NCBI GenBank assembly: GCA_036322875.1
Contig: AP027925.1
Location: forward strand, 1,178,001-1,242,000
Direction of reading: 5' to 3'
DNA: 64,000 bases
Source: Paraimprobicoccus trichonymphae
GTDB taxonomy: Bacteria > Bacillota > Clostridia > Oscillospirales > Acutalibacteraceae
The first letter of the stretch is position 1; the number at the start of each line of letters is the position of its first letter. Both the position numbers and the translations under genes were made by a program. Shown here piece by piece: positions 1-9,028 of this stretch. The notes under the pieces were generated by a model. It did not search any database. It was not told the DNA's origin and was given only the letters and a program-made list of their open reading frames with translations.

Positions 1-282
1 AGTTCTCAACACATTTTTAATGGAAATAAAATTGAAATAAATAACGAAAACTTAACTTTTAAAATAAATTTAGATAACAATATTAATATCATAGATTTAT
101 TATTAAAAATAAACCTAAGTAATTCAAAAGGTGAAGCTAGGAGACTTGTAGAGCAAGGTGGGATTTCTATTGATGATAAAAAAATTACTGATATAAATTT
201 TATTTTTCACAAAAATGAATTTAGAAAAGACTTTATAATAAGAAAAGGTAAAAAAATTCATAAAAAGGTAATTTTAAAGTAA
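1..282 (+). CDS. tyrS: Tyrosyl-tRNA synthetase, C-terminal S4 domain (partial)
   Basis: The reading frame is open from base 1 to the TAA at 280-282, so only the last 93 residues are present. They contain the S4 RNA-binding signature of bacterial TyrRS (SKGEARRLVEQGGISIDDKK), followed by the usual ending with an IIRKGKK strand. The enzyme charges tRNA-Tyr in the cytoplasm, and the S4 domain holds the tRNA anticodon and variable arms. The catalytic Rossmann domain would lie upstream of the window. The family is certain enough; whether the full gene is intact cannot be seen. Confidence 0.88.
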   Translation, partial: SSQHIFNGNKIEINNENLTFKINLDNNINIIDLLLKINLSNSKGEARRLVEQGGISIDDKKITDINFIFHKNEFRKDFIIRKGKKIHKKVILK

Positions 283-299
283 AAACTTTGATAGTGTTG

Positions 300-580
300 A
301 CAAATATACACATGTGAATCCAAAATATGTTAGCTGAATTTGTTCCAATTGCGACGAACATAATCATACGAAATTATACTTGCAGTACCATTCTCATAGA
401 GATAGAGTCGGTGATTTAAGTATTATAAATGCCCTATGGTTTCCGAGAGTCAGCCCAAACTGCACGTATGAATGAGGTAATGGTTCTCTTGAACTTGGGG
501 CTTAAAATTAGTAGAAATAAACTATTGTACGCACCCAAGAAACCCCTGAATTTATTCGTAGAGAGTGTCAAAAATCAACT
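300..580 (+). pseudogene. Decayed TnpB C-terminus with IS605-type right end
   Basis: Reading + strand frames gives VNPKYVS, a stop, ICSNCDEHNH and later HRDRVGDLSIINAL. These match the TnpB zinc-ribbon region (NPKYTSQxCPxC) and the last RuvC segment, but with in-frame stops and lost cysteines. The following 100 bases resemble the 3' ends of the remnants at 22.5 and 49.1 kb (GCACGGACRAGGTAAYGGC-like, then CCCAAGAA and GAGAGTGTCA). In live IS605/IS607 elements this region encodes the TnpB tail and the omega RNA. The element is dead here; no TnpA is present. Confidence 0.7.
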
Positions 581-664
581 TTAACAAATAACACGAAATT
601 TCTCAATAAATAGCGATTACTTGTGAGAGCAAATAATAAATAAAAAAAATTTATTCACAATTTT

Positions 665-694
665 TTGATATTTGTTCTTAAATTGGTATACAAT
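665..694 (+). promoter_or_regulatory. Putative sigma-A promoter of the M18 aminopeptidase gene
   Basis: TTGATA at 665-670 and TACAAT at 689-694 are 18 bases apart, and the start codon is 33 bases downstream, after a TTAGGAG ribosome binding site. The match is good but AT-rich sequence gives many chance hits. Confidence 0.4.
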
Positions 695-727
695 ATTCAT
701 AATTAAAAATTTTTAGGAGTTGGTTGT

Positions 728-2134
728 ATGTCGAAAGAAAAGGATTTAAAAAAGAAATTGTTTATAAAAAAAGAACATGGTGCTAAAATTCTAGATGAAA
801 AAGAATTCGAAAATTCTAGTAGATTTGCTGAAAAATATAAAAAATTCATGAACACAGCTAGAACTGAAAGAGGAATTATAGATTACGTTTTAGAAAATTC
901 TAAAAAGCTAGGATTTGAAGAATTTGATAGTGATAAAAAATATAAACCTGGAGATAGAGTTTATTTTAATAACAGGTACAAGAGCTTGATAGTTGCTATA
1001 ATTGGTGAAAAAAACTTAAATCAAGGCGTGAATATGGCTATTTCACACATAGATTCTCCTAGATTAGATTTAAAACCTAATCCTCTTTATGAATCTGATG
1101 ACTTGGCTTTTTTTAAGACTCATTATTATGGCGGTATAAAAAAATATCAATGGACTGCTATACCTTTGGCATTGTACGGCACAATTGTCAAAAGGGATGG
1201 TTCGGTGGTTGATGTAAGTGTAGGTGAAGATAGTTCAGAACCTTGTTTTTATATTTCTGATTTATTGCCACATTTAGCTAGAGAACAGATGAGTAAGCCG
1301 ATGAAAAAAGCTATATCTGGGGAAGATTTGAATATTTTAGTTGGAAGTTTGCCTTTTAAAGATAGTGAAAAATCTGAAGCAGTAAAATTAAATATTCTAA
1401 ATTTATTAAACAAAAAATATGGAATTGTAGAGTCAGATTTTATTTCTGCAGATTTACAGTTAATCCCTAATTTTAAAGCTCAAGACATCGGATTTGACAG
1501 AAGTTTAATTGGTGGCTATGGTCATGATGACAGAAGTTGTGCTTATGGTTCTATAGAGGCTATTTTTAGTATTAAAGGAGTGCCTAACAACACTTGTCTT
1601 GTAGTTTTAACAGATAAAGAAGAAACTGGAAGTAACGGAAATACTGGAATGAAATCTAAATTTTTAAAAAATTTTATAGCTGATTTAGCTGAAAAAGAAA
1701 AAATAAAAACTAGAAGAGTTTTGTCCAAGTCTAAATGCTTATCTGTAGATGTTGATGCTGCCTATGATCCAAATTTTCCAAATGAATTTGATAAGAATAA
1801 TACAAGTTATTTAAATAAAGGTGTAGTTTTGACTAAATACACAGGAAGTGGCGGAAAATCTGGTACTTCTGATGCTTCTGCTGAATTTGTAGGAAAGGTA
1901 AGGCAAATTATGAACAATAACGATGTAATTTGGCAATCTGGAGAATTAGGAAAAGTAGACGCTGGCGGTGGTGGTACTATATCTAAATATATAGCAAATT
2001 TAGATGTAGAAGTATTAGACTTGGGAATACCAGTTTTGTCTATGCACTCACCATATGAGGTTATTTCGAAGATAGATTTATATATGTGTTACAAATCAGT
2101 TAAAGCATTTTTAGAGAGTGAAAATTTAGCCTAA
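728..2134 (+). CDS. M18 family metallo-aminopeptidase
   Basis: A cytosolic dinuclear-zinc aminopeptidase that removes N-terminal residues (acidic or broad specificity in this family). At 468 aa it has the usual clostridial M18 length. Visible motifs are AISHIDSPRLD (H107, D109 as metal ligands), GHDDRSCAY near residue 266, DKEETGSNGNTG near 296 with the catalytic glutamate pair, DVDAAYDPNFP, and a terminal SMHSPYE that gives the last histidine ligand. The start is ATG with TTAGGAG seven bases upstream. The gene stands alone, preceded by a dead TnpB and followed by a convergent glyS. It looks intact and is likely used in peptide recycling. Confidence 0.9.
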   Translation: MSKEKDLKKKLFIKKEHGAKILDEKEFENSSRFAEKYKKFMNTARTERGIIDYVLENSKKLGFEEFDSDKKYKPGDRVYFNNRYKSLIVAIIGEKNLNQGVNMAISHIDSPRLDLKPNPLYESDDLAFFKTHYYGGIKKYQWTAIPLALYGTIVKRDGSVVDVSVGEDSSEPCFYISDLLPHLAREQMSKPMKKAISGEDLNILVGSLPFKDSEKSEAVKLNILNLLNKKYGIVESDFISADLQLIPNFKAQDIGFDRSLIGGYGHDDRSCAYGSIEAIFSIKGVPNNTCLVVLTDKEETGSNGNTGMKSKFLKNFIADLAEKEKIKTRRVLSKSKCLSVDVDAAYDPNFPNEFDKNNTSYLNKGVVLTKYTGSGGKSGTSDASAEFVGKVRQIMNNNDVIWQSGELGKVDAGGGGTISKYIANLDVEVLDLGIPVLSMHSPYEVISKIDLYMCYKSVKAFLESENLA

Positions 2135-2478
2135 GCTTTGTTTTATATTTCTGGTTTCTTTTTTCAATGTTCAATTTCGCTATTTCATTAGGTTTAACAC
2201 CGTTTTCTCTATGTTTTATTGTTTTTTTTCTTGTTTTTTTACTTGATAGATTGACCTTTTTTTGCCACCAAGGCCAGTTTGACACGCTTTTACAATAGAC
2301 AAAAACGTTATGTTTTTACGCTGTTAGCTTTAAAATTTTCCGAGCCGAATATTTTTGGGGTTCGAAGTGTTACTTCACTAACAAGCTTATTTTATTTACA
2401 ATAAGAAAAAATTTTTACTCAAAGTTTGTTACTACTAATTTGTGAATAAGTTTAAAAAATCGCACGTCAATTTATTAC
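2135..2478. other. Intergenic spacer between convergent genes, origin unclear
   Basis: About 340 bases between two convergent genes. The minus strand has a short basic ORF (SNWPWWQKKVNLSS...) that overlaps the end of the aminopeptidase gene; its composition and lack of a ribosome binding site argue against a real gene. Parts may be decayed IS sequence. No clear terminator hairpin with a T-run was found. Confidence 0.3.
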
Positions 2479-3840
2479 TCAAAATTCTATTTTTTTTTCT
2501 ATATAATCTATCAAATTGTTAACAGAAATTCTTTTTTGTTTAATTGAATCTCTATGTCTTATTGTAACAGTATTAGTTTTTTCACTTTCAAAATCATAAG
2601 TAATACAAAAAGGTGTACCTATTTCGTCTTGTCTTCTGTATCTCTTCCCAATAGATCCAGTTTCATCGTAGTCTGTCATGAAACATTTCGATAGATCTTC
2701 ATAAATTTTTTCAGCTTGCTTATTTAATTTCTTAGATAAAGGCAAAACACAAGCTTTATACGGCGCTAAAAAAGGGTGAAATTTTAATACAATTCTAGTT
2801 TCCTGGTTTTCTAATTTTTCTTCTTCATAAGAATTGCATAAAAAAGCCAACAAAACTCTGTCAGCTCCCAGAGATGGCTCAATTACATATGGTGTAAATT
2901 TTTTATTTATCTTGGGATCAAAATATTCTAAATTTTTGTTTGAATGTTCTTGATGAGTTTTTAGATCAAAATCTGTTCTATTAGCAATTCCCCACAATTC
3001 TCCCCAACCAAAAGGAAATGAAAACTCTATATCTACAGTTTCTTTTGAATAATGTGATAACTCCTCCTTTTCATGATCTCTTAATCTTATATTTTTTTCT
3101 TTTATGTTAAGATTTAATAAAAATTTTTTACAAAAATTTTTCCAATAATTAAACCACTCCGAATCTGTTCCTGGCTCACAAAAAAACTCTAATTCCATTT
3201 GTTCAAATTCTCTGGTTCTGAAAATAAAATTTCCAGGAGTAATTTCATTTCTAAAAGCTTTCCCTATTTGAGCAACACCAAAAGGGATTTTTTTTCTGGA
3301 AGCTCTTAAAATATTACTAAAATTTATAAAAATTCCCTGAGCAGTTTCAGGTCTTAAAAAAATTTCATTTTTGTTGTCTTCGATCACACCTTGAAAAGTC
3401 TTGAACATTAAATTAAATTTTCTTATACTAGTAAAATTTTCAGCTTTGCAATTTGGACATTCTATATTATTTTCCTCTATACTCTCAGACATCTGTTTAA
3501 AACTCATGAAATTCGGATTAATACCTTTTTCTTCCAGCAATTTATCAGCTCTAAATCTAGATTTACAATTTTTACAATCTAATAGCGGATCAGAAAAATT
3601 ACTTAAGTGACCAGAAGCAATCCAAACATTTCTGTTTGATAAAATAGCAGAATCTAAACCTAAATTATATTTATTTTCTTGGACAAATTTTTTTAGCCAA
3701 GCTTTTTTTATATTATTTTTCAGTAGAACACCTAGCGGCCCATAATCCCAGGAATTTGAAAGCCCACCATAAATTTCTGAGCCTGGGAATATAAACCCCC
3801 TGTTTTTGCACAAATTTACTATTTTTTCTAAATTTTTCAT
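2479..3840 (-). CDS. glyS: Glycyl-tRNA synthetase (homodimeric class II type)
   Basis: Charges tRNA-Gly. The single-chain alpha-2 GlyRS of Gram-positives is about 460 aa; from ATG at 3840 this is 453 aa. It opens with the family N-terminus (MKNLEKIVNLCKNRGFIFPG), which is why the second start is preferred to the GTG at 3855. A zinc-ribbon insertion (CKNCKSR ... CPNCKAE), the RPETAQGIF segment, motif 2 (FRTREFEQMELEFF) and motif 3 (EPSLGADRVLLAFL) are all present. No normal ribosome binding site is visible, and I could not find a T-box specifier or AGGGTGG motif upstream, although many clostridial glyS genes have one. The gene appears complete. Confidence 0.95.
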   Translation of the reverse strand: MKNLEKIVNLCKNRGFIFPGSEIYGGLSNSWDYGPLGVLLKNNIKKAWLKKFVQENKYNLGLDSAILSNRNVWIASGHLSNFSDPLLDCKNCKSRFRADKLLEEKGINPNFMSFKQMSESIEENNIECPNCKAENFTSIRKFNLMFKTFQGVIEDNKNEIFLRPETAQGIFINFSNILRASRKKIPFGVAQIGKAFRNEITPGNFIFRTREFEQMELEFFCEPGTDSEWFNYWKNFCKKFLLNLNIKEKNIRLRDHEKEELSHYSKETVDIEFSFPFGWGELWGIANRTDFDLKTHQEHSNKNLEYFDPKINKKFTPYVIEPSLGADRVLLAFLCNSYEEEKLENQETRIVLKFHPFLAPYKACVLPLSKKLNKQAEKIYEDLSKCFMTDYDETGSIGKRYRRQDEIGTPFCITYDFESEKTNTVTIRHRDSIKQKRISVNNLIDYIEKKIEF

Positions 3841-4091
3841 TCTGAATCCACACACACTTTGATTAAACTTCCAATCTGCTATATTAACATTCCAATATTT
3901 CCTATTAGCTATTACATTTTAGTGGAATTTTTTTATTTATACAAGATAAAAATTTTTGTGAATTTTTTTTATTTATTACTATATGATTTTTTTCATAGGG
4001 AGGAATTGCCTTCCCAATTTCTCGCTACAACTTTTTGTTTAAATTACTTGCGTTTTCTCTTATCTTGCGATAAATGTTTTTGGAAAAATTG

Positions 4092-4800
4092 ATGATAAAT
4101 ATTAAAAATGCGGCAATCGCTAAGGTACAAATCTATGTCCCAAGTGAACAAATACAACTATTAAAATTAACTCCCAAATTTTAATGCAATGCTTGTAATT
4201 ATGTTTCTGAATTAGTTTTTAAAACTAAAAATTTAAATCAATTTAAATTACATGGATTAATATATAGAATATTTAGGAGAAGCTTTTGATTTAAAATCTC
4301 AAATGGCTGTTTGTGTTGTTCGTACCGTTATCGTAGGGTACAAATTTGCAAAATTTAACAGTCACAAATGGTCTTTAGTTACATTCAGAAATTCAGAACT
4401 AGAGTTTAGTGTGAAATCGAGATTATTCTCTAAAAGAAAAATTTTTTTCCGTGAATACTTTAGAAAATTGTATTAAACTTTCGCATGCCACAAAGAGCAG
4501 GGAAAAATTTTTTTGATAAATCTTGGAAATTTGGAATTGCAAAATTTTTGAATAAACATAAAAGATGCTTATTGCATATATTGATGACTAAAAATTTTGA
4601 CGAACCAAGTTAGATTCAAAATGTTCTCGAAATTGATTTAAGAATTAATTTTTTAGCTATTATTTTTGATATTCAAGAAAAAACGATGTTCTTCAGTGGT
4701 AGCCAAATTAAGTCGAAACATGCTAAAAACATCACCTTTTTAAGTGTAAATTTTGCAAAAACACGGTCAAATGATGACCGTTCACACTTTGTCGGCGCAA
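4092..4800 (+). pseudogene. TnpB (IS605/IS607 OrfB) pseudogene
   Basis: Translation with frame changes gives AIAKVQIYVPSEQIQLLK, CNACNYVSELVFKTKNLNQF, KFGIAKFLNKHKRCLLHI, then LEIDLRINFLAI and FFSGSQIKSKHAKN. These follow the order of a TnpB protein: N-terminal helices, the WED-like region, then the first RuvC motif (here EIDLRINF for GIDLGINF). The final part has NDDRSHFVGAMNL. Stops and shifts occur throughout, so the gene is dead. TnpB is an RNA-guided nuclease that helps IS200/IS605 elements persist. No intact partner TnpA lies next to it. Confidence 0.7.
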
Positions 4801-5135
4801 TGAATCTTTAATGCATTGGAATTTAGCACATAATTTAATTTAAGTGCAAAATAAGTAAACTCTTTTTGTAAGGTGCTTTGTCAACTTGACTAAAATATAT
4901 TTAAATCGTACGTATGTTACAAGCTCCTGCCTTTAGTCATATGGTGGTTGATATGCAACTAATTCTTTTTTTAGATAGTCAATATAGCTGTTTTGTGTAT
5001 CTATCATTTTTCGATAAGAGAATATTTTACAAAAATTCTAGGTTTTATTGAGATAGGTTCTTATGTTCAATTTTTGTGAGTGATTTTTTACGATTAGACC
5101 TTAAAGAAACAAATAACTAAAAAATTTATTGAAAA

Positions 5136-5290
5136 AAGGCAATAAAACCGCTAAATTTTAATTTAGTCGGATGAATCGTACCAAAATACTAAAAAGTATT
5201 GACAAAAAACAATAAATTGCTAACATCAAGTAAATACCGTGTACCTCACAGAAATTAACGCTCGGAATGAAATGAAGTTTGTGCAAGACG
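5136..5290 (+). repeat. Dispersed repeat, copy A (hairpin plus embedded promoter)
   Basis: Contains an imperfect hairpin (CCGCTAAA-loop-TTTAGTCGG), then GATGAATCG, then TTGACA at 5199-5204 with TAACAT 16 bases later, then a block reading TACCGTGTACCTCACAG and GGAATGAAATGAAG. The same order is found at 8.4-8.6 kb (minus strand) and 36.6 kb, with partial copies at 16.8, 22.9 and 25.9 kb. It may be a non-autonomous IS605-derived element or a transcribed small RNA unit. Confidence 0.6.
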
Positions 5291-5446
5291 GGTAATCGCA
5301 AGAGATGTAAATCTGAGTCTGTCTGATATTTAACCAATCTTGATAATAAAGATGTTCATATGCAATTGGAGAATATACTGAAATATTCATAATCATAGAT
5401 TCATATTAGAAAAAATATTGAAAATGCATATGTTAAGAAATTTGTT

Positions 5447-5600
5447 TTGGATAAAGATATAAACGCGGTAATAAACATAAGAAATGAAGACATTTGGATC
5501 ACTGTCGGCATAAAATTTAAAAAAGCTGTAGAGATCACAGGGGACTGTAGTCACTTGGGTTACGGAAATCACCGCGATGTAAAAATTATAACTAAATTAT
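5447..5600 (+). pseudogene. TnpB C-terminal fragment
   Basis: A short frame reads DKDINAVINIRNED, matching the last RuvC motif of TnpB (DRDxNAAxNIxxxG), followed by a tail ending GNHRDVKII. Only the last roughly 50 codons survive, and they overlap the 3' end of the M15 peptidase gene on the other strand by a few bases. The fragment lies after dispersed repeat copy A, so two TnpB-derived pieces flank that repeat. Confidence 0.55.
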
Positions 5601-6196
5601 ATTTTTTTCTCAAAATGTTGATAATCAAGCTTGTCATCTAAACATTCGCCCCCCCAACACCATCCCCTATTTACAAATGTATTGTAACATACATCATTAA
5701 TCAGTATCATGCCTAGTTTTTTCTTATTTCTATTTACGTATTTTTCCGAACCTGTTGGTGCGATACATTGTTTGTGTTCTTTATTTTTAAAAATATATGG
5801 ATTTTGAATAGGATTAATATCAATAGCACATCCCAAAGCATGGTAAGAAAGTCTACCAGTAACAGCTACTTTTCTATAGCAGAAACAAGAAGAATTATTG
5901 TCTTTCATAGATTCATCATCATCAGCATAATAATCTATAAGTTTAATTTTTTCAATTTTATATTTTAATTTATATAACTCCTCAAAAATATCTAAGATTT
6001 CTTCAGTCAATTTTTTATTTATTATTAATTCTCCAATGTGATCTTTACCATCAAAACCGCAGTGTTTAACTTTCAAATATCTTAAATCGCTAATTTTTAT
6101 ATTAAGATTTTCTATATATGATTTCCCATAAATAACTTTTTCAATTTCAGGATTTATTTCCTCAGAAATAAACCCTTCTTTTCTTGCAAATAACAT
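5597..6196 (-). CDS. M15 family metallopeptidase (VanY/endolysin-like)
   Basis: A 199-aa protein with a C-terminal Peptidase_M15_4 type domain. The zinc site is visible: SYHALGCAIDINP supplies a histidine and an aspartate, and DYQHFEK near the end supplies the last histidine; WGGECLDDKLDYQHF is the typical terminus. Members are D,D-carboxypeptidases or L,D-endopeptidases that cut peptidoglycan stem peptides and often come from phage endolysins. No signal peptide or membrane segment is visible, which fits an endolysin or a cytosolic muropeptide peptidase. It occupies the position after rpsG where fusA would be expected. The N-terminal 60 residues have no family match that I recognise, and no ribosome binding site is evident. 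Confidence 0.75.
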   Translation of the reverse strand: MLFARKEGFISEEINPEIEKVIYGKSYIENLNIKISDLRYLKVKHCGFDGKDHIGELIINKKLTEEILDIFEELYKLKYKIEKIKLIDYYADDDESMKDNNSSCFCYRKVAVTGRLSYHALGCAIDINPIQNPYIFKNKEHKQCIAPTGSEKYVNRNKKKLGMILINDVCYNTFVNRGWCWGGECLDDKLDYQHFEKKI

Positions 6197-6327
6197 ACTT
6201 ATAAAATTTTATTTTTTTACAAACAAAAAAAGAACCTCATCTTATATTTACTTACTAAAATCTTTGCAAGTCTAATTTTTTAATAAATATTTTTAAGATA
6301 AGAAAACTTTAAATTTTAGAAAACCAT

Positions 6328-6798
6328 TTACCATCTAAAATGAGAAAAAGCTTTATTCGCTTCAGCCATTTTGTGAGTATCTTCTCGCTTTTTTACAGAA
6401 CCACCAGTATTATTTATGGCATCTAATATTTCATATGCTAACCTTTCACACATAGTTTTTTCACTTCTAGCTCTAGAAAATTTTACCAGCCAGCGTAGAC
6501 CCAAAGTTTGACGTCTCTCTGAACGAACTTCTATTGGAACCTGATAAGTTGCTCCTCCAACACGTCTTGCTTTAACTTCCAAAATTGGCATTATATTCTC
6601 CATAGCTTTCTCAAAGCTTTCTAAGCTTTCTAAGGCGGATTTAGTTTTAACATTTTCAAAAGCTTTATAAACTATGTTCTGGGCAATTCCTCTCTTACCA
6701 TCGATCATTATATTATTAATCAATCTTGTAACTAATTTCGATTTATACAATGGATCTGGCAAAACATCTCTTTTTGTAATTGAACCTTTTCTCGGCAT
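6328..6798 (-). CDS. rpsG: 30S ribosomal protein S7
   Basis: Head protein of the small subunit that contacts 16S rRNA and the E site. The length of 156 aa is normal. Characteristic segments are MPRKGSITKRDVLPDP at the start, KARRVGGATYQVPIEVR in the middle and the HKMAEANKAFSHFRW ending. It follows rpsL by 70 bases, the standard str-operon order. A GAGGGAATAAAAT ribosome binding site precedes the ATG. Confidence 0.97.
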   Translation of the reverse strand: MPRKGSITKRDVLPDPLYKSKLVTRLINNIMIDGKRGIAQNIVYKAFENVKTKSALESLESFEKAMENIMPILEVKARRVGGATYQVPIEVRSERRQTLGLRWLVKFSRARSEKTMCERLAYEILDAINNTGGSVKKREDTHKMAEANKAFSHFRW

Positions 6799-6868
6799 AT
6801 TTTATTCCCTCATTCATAATATAATATGATTTCATAGGTACTCGAAAATTTAACAAAAAAATTTCGTA

Positions 6869-7324
6869 CTATTTTTTCTTTGCAGTTTTATCTGCACTCA
6901 CTGTGGCAGTTCCAGGCTTTGGTCTCTTAGCGCCATATCTAGACCTTCCTTGCATGCGTTTAGCTACTCCTTGTGCATCTAGGGTTCCTCTAATAATATG
7001 ATATCTTACACCCGGCAAATCTTTAACACGACCACCTCGAATTAAAACGACACTATGCTCTTGCAAATTATGCCCAATTCCAGGAATATAAGCAGTGACT
7101 TCTTGCCCATTTGATAACTTTACCCTAGCGATCTTCCTAAGTGCTGAATTTGGCTTCCTAGGAGTAGCTGTTTTAACAACAGTACAAACACCTCTTTTCT
7201 GTGGCGAATTTTGTTTTATAACAATTCTTTTCTTAGAATTCCAAGCATTAAGCAAAGCAGGAGTTTTAGCTTTTCTTATAGATTTTTTTCTACCTTTTCT
7301 AACTAACTGATTAAAAGTCGGCAT
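6869..7324 (-). CDS. rpsL: 30S ribosomal protein S12
   Basis: Decoding-centre protein of the 30S subunit. The true start is the ATG at 7324 (MPTFNQLVRKGRKK), directly after a strong GGAGGTG site; a longer frame reaching 7450 is leader sequence. At 151 aa it is slightly longer than the usual 124-140 aa because of a C-terminal tail rich in Lys, Thr and Ala after SRYGAKRPK. Conserved KPNSALRK, VRYHIIRGTLDAQGV and PGIGHNLQEHS are intact. It heads an rpsL-rpsG pair transcribed from the promoter at 7666-7694, giving an unusually long leader of about 340 bases. Confidence 0.96.
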   Translation of the reverse strand: MPTFNQLVRKGRKKSIRKAKTPALLNAWNSKKRIVIKQNSPQKRGVCTVVKTATPRKPNSALRKIARVKLSNGQEVTAYIPGIGHNLQEHSVVLIRGGRVKDLPGVRYHIIRGTLDAQGVAKRMQGRSRYGAKRPKPGTATVSADKTAKKK

Positions 7325-7665
7325 ATAACACCTCCTTGACAATAAACATAAAATCTCAATTTGACAATTAAAACCTTTAAATAAATCGGAAAATTTTAAA
7401 TCTAAGCACTTTAAATAAATAACCCGATACCAATGAATATCCCTTGCCATATCATAAATTATTTTATAAATTTACTATTTCCTGAGTCCCTAGCGTTTAC
7501 TTCAATAATCTTCAATATATTTTGTAGATCCTGACAAGATTATTTCATTCATACAAATCAAAATCCTGCTGATGTTTACACTTTTAACTCACGATCAAAA
7601 TAACGAAGACAGACAGAAACTTTATTCAAAAACACTTTTGACTTATTTACAATTTCCATTTTTTT

Positions 7666-7694
7666 ATTATATGATAGTTATTTAGAATAGTCAA
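7666..7694 (-). promoter_or_regulatory. Sigma-A promoter upstream of rpsL
   Basis: On the minus strand, TTGACT (7694-7689) and TATAAT (7671-7666) are exactly 17 bases apart. It points at rpsL, whose start codon is about 340 bases downstream. The long stretch between them has no ORF and may be a regulatory leader. Confidence 0.7.
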
Positions 7695-7792
7695 CTACTT
7701 AAAAAAATAAAAAAAACTTAGCATATTAAATTATCTGTAGACTAAATTCTAGGATTTTTTATATATCCAAAAAACGATACTTAATTAGTTTG

Positions 7793-8395
7793 ATGAAAAA
7801 AATGTATATTAAACCTGCCCAAAAACAAAAAGACCAAAATTCCAAATTAATCACAGGCGTCACAAAAGAAGTATTCGAAAAAATGCTGAAAATCTTAAAA
7901 GAAGATTATCAATCAACACACAGAAAAGATGGAAGGAAAGGACTTTTAATTGAACTCAGACGCGGCGAGAATACAGAAGTATGCGTCATATGGCTTTGGA
8001 TTATGAAGTACCAAAATCAACGCTATGCAAATTTGGGTGGAAAGATATGTTAATACGGTTGGAAGAGTTCAAAATCAAAGAGATTAAAGAACGTTTTAAT
8101 CTGATAATAAAACTAAAATTTATGCAGATAAAGGGTATCAAGGAGTTCAAAAATTTTTTCCGAATGCTAAAGTACCAAAAAAAGCTACAAAAAATCATCT
8201 TCTCATCGAAAAAAATCGCTGAAAAATAAGTTTTTGGCACAAAAAAGAATCACAATTGAACACATTAATAGGGAAATAAAAATATTTAAAATTTGTAAAG
8301 AAATTTACATAAACAAAGGAAAAAGAGGTTTACTCAGGGTCAAATTAATTGCAAGTTTGTATAATCATAGATTGGGTTTTTGAATTTAGAAACAG
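7793..8395 (+). pseudogene. IS5-type (DDE_Tnp_4) transposase pseudogene, copy 1
   Basis: Pieces in different frames read in order MKKMYIKPAQKQKDQNSK, RHMALDYEVPKSTLCKF, FADKGYQGVQKFFPNAK, KKESQLNTL and a terminal fragment ending VFEFRNRF. The ADKGYQG motif carries the second catalytic aspartate, and the NTL/RITIEHINR segment near the end carries the region of the catalytic glutamate. Several frameshifts split it, so it is inactive. Related broken copies lie on the minus strand at 42.8-43.6 kb and 44.9-45.3 kb, so the element was once multi-copy. Confidence 0.75.
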
Positions 8396-8424
8396 GTTTA
8401 TTATATAAAGCGAGATTCAATTTT

Positions 8425-8640
8425 GTTCCTCTGCTTTGCGCAGGTTCTTGATTTAACATCAATTGCCGGTTAATCTTGTTGTATTATGTATACTTCATTT
8501 CATTTCAAGCATGAACCCATGTGAACCCTATAGTACTAATTTAATGTTAGCGATTTATTATTTTTTGTCAACATTTTTTACATTTTGGGGCGATTTATAC
8601 GACTAAATTAAAATCTAGTAGTTTTTCCGCTTTTTTCTAT
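8425..8640 (-). repeat. Dispersed repeat, copy B (most complete)
   Basis: Read on the minus strand from 8640: GAAAAAAGCGG, an AT-rich hairpin region, ATAAATCG, TTGACA with TAACAT 16 bases later, a GGGTTCACATGGGTTCATG block, GAAATGAAATGAAGT, and a GATGTTAAATCAAG end with the small hairpin CCTGCGCAAAGCAGAGG. The last part is shared with copy D at 22.9 kb. It adjoins the end of the transposase pseudogene. Confidence 0.6.
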
Positions 8641-9028
8641 AATAAAATTAGTGGCAATGATAATACAATAGAAAATTTATCCCTTATTTAATTTTTGTCT
8701 GAAAAAATTTTAAAATTAAGAAAGTTGGCAAATAAACAGATTTTCACTATAATGTTATGAATCTCAAGTACATCATTTTGCAATATGTTACTGTTTTTAA
8801 ATTTTTCATTAAATCAGCTCCATTATTATTTGGTATTAACAAATAAATTTCTAATCAATCATGCTGAGAACAAATAAAATAGTAAAATCGAAAAATAAAG
8901 TTAATCTAAACTAACTCCTTCCACTTTATTTTCTAAAGCTTTTGCATTTTTGTGAAAATTTTTTATTTTTAAATATTTATTATAAGTTTTTATGAATTTT
9001 AGAAATTTAATTTTTATTTTATGGAATT

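Noticed and set aside
3860..4090. Possible glycine T-box upstream of glyS (GGGAAGG-CCTCCC hairpin and CCTCCCTATG on the minus strand).
   Set aside because: No AGGGTGG-type antiterminator box, specifier loop or T-run could be shown; only a short imperfect hairpin remains.
7325..7450. Longer S12 start at 7450 giving 193 aa.
   Set aside because: The extra residues do not match S12, and the GGAGGTG site sits directly before the ATG at 7324.
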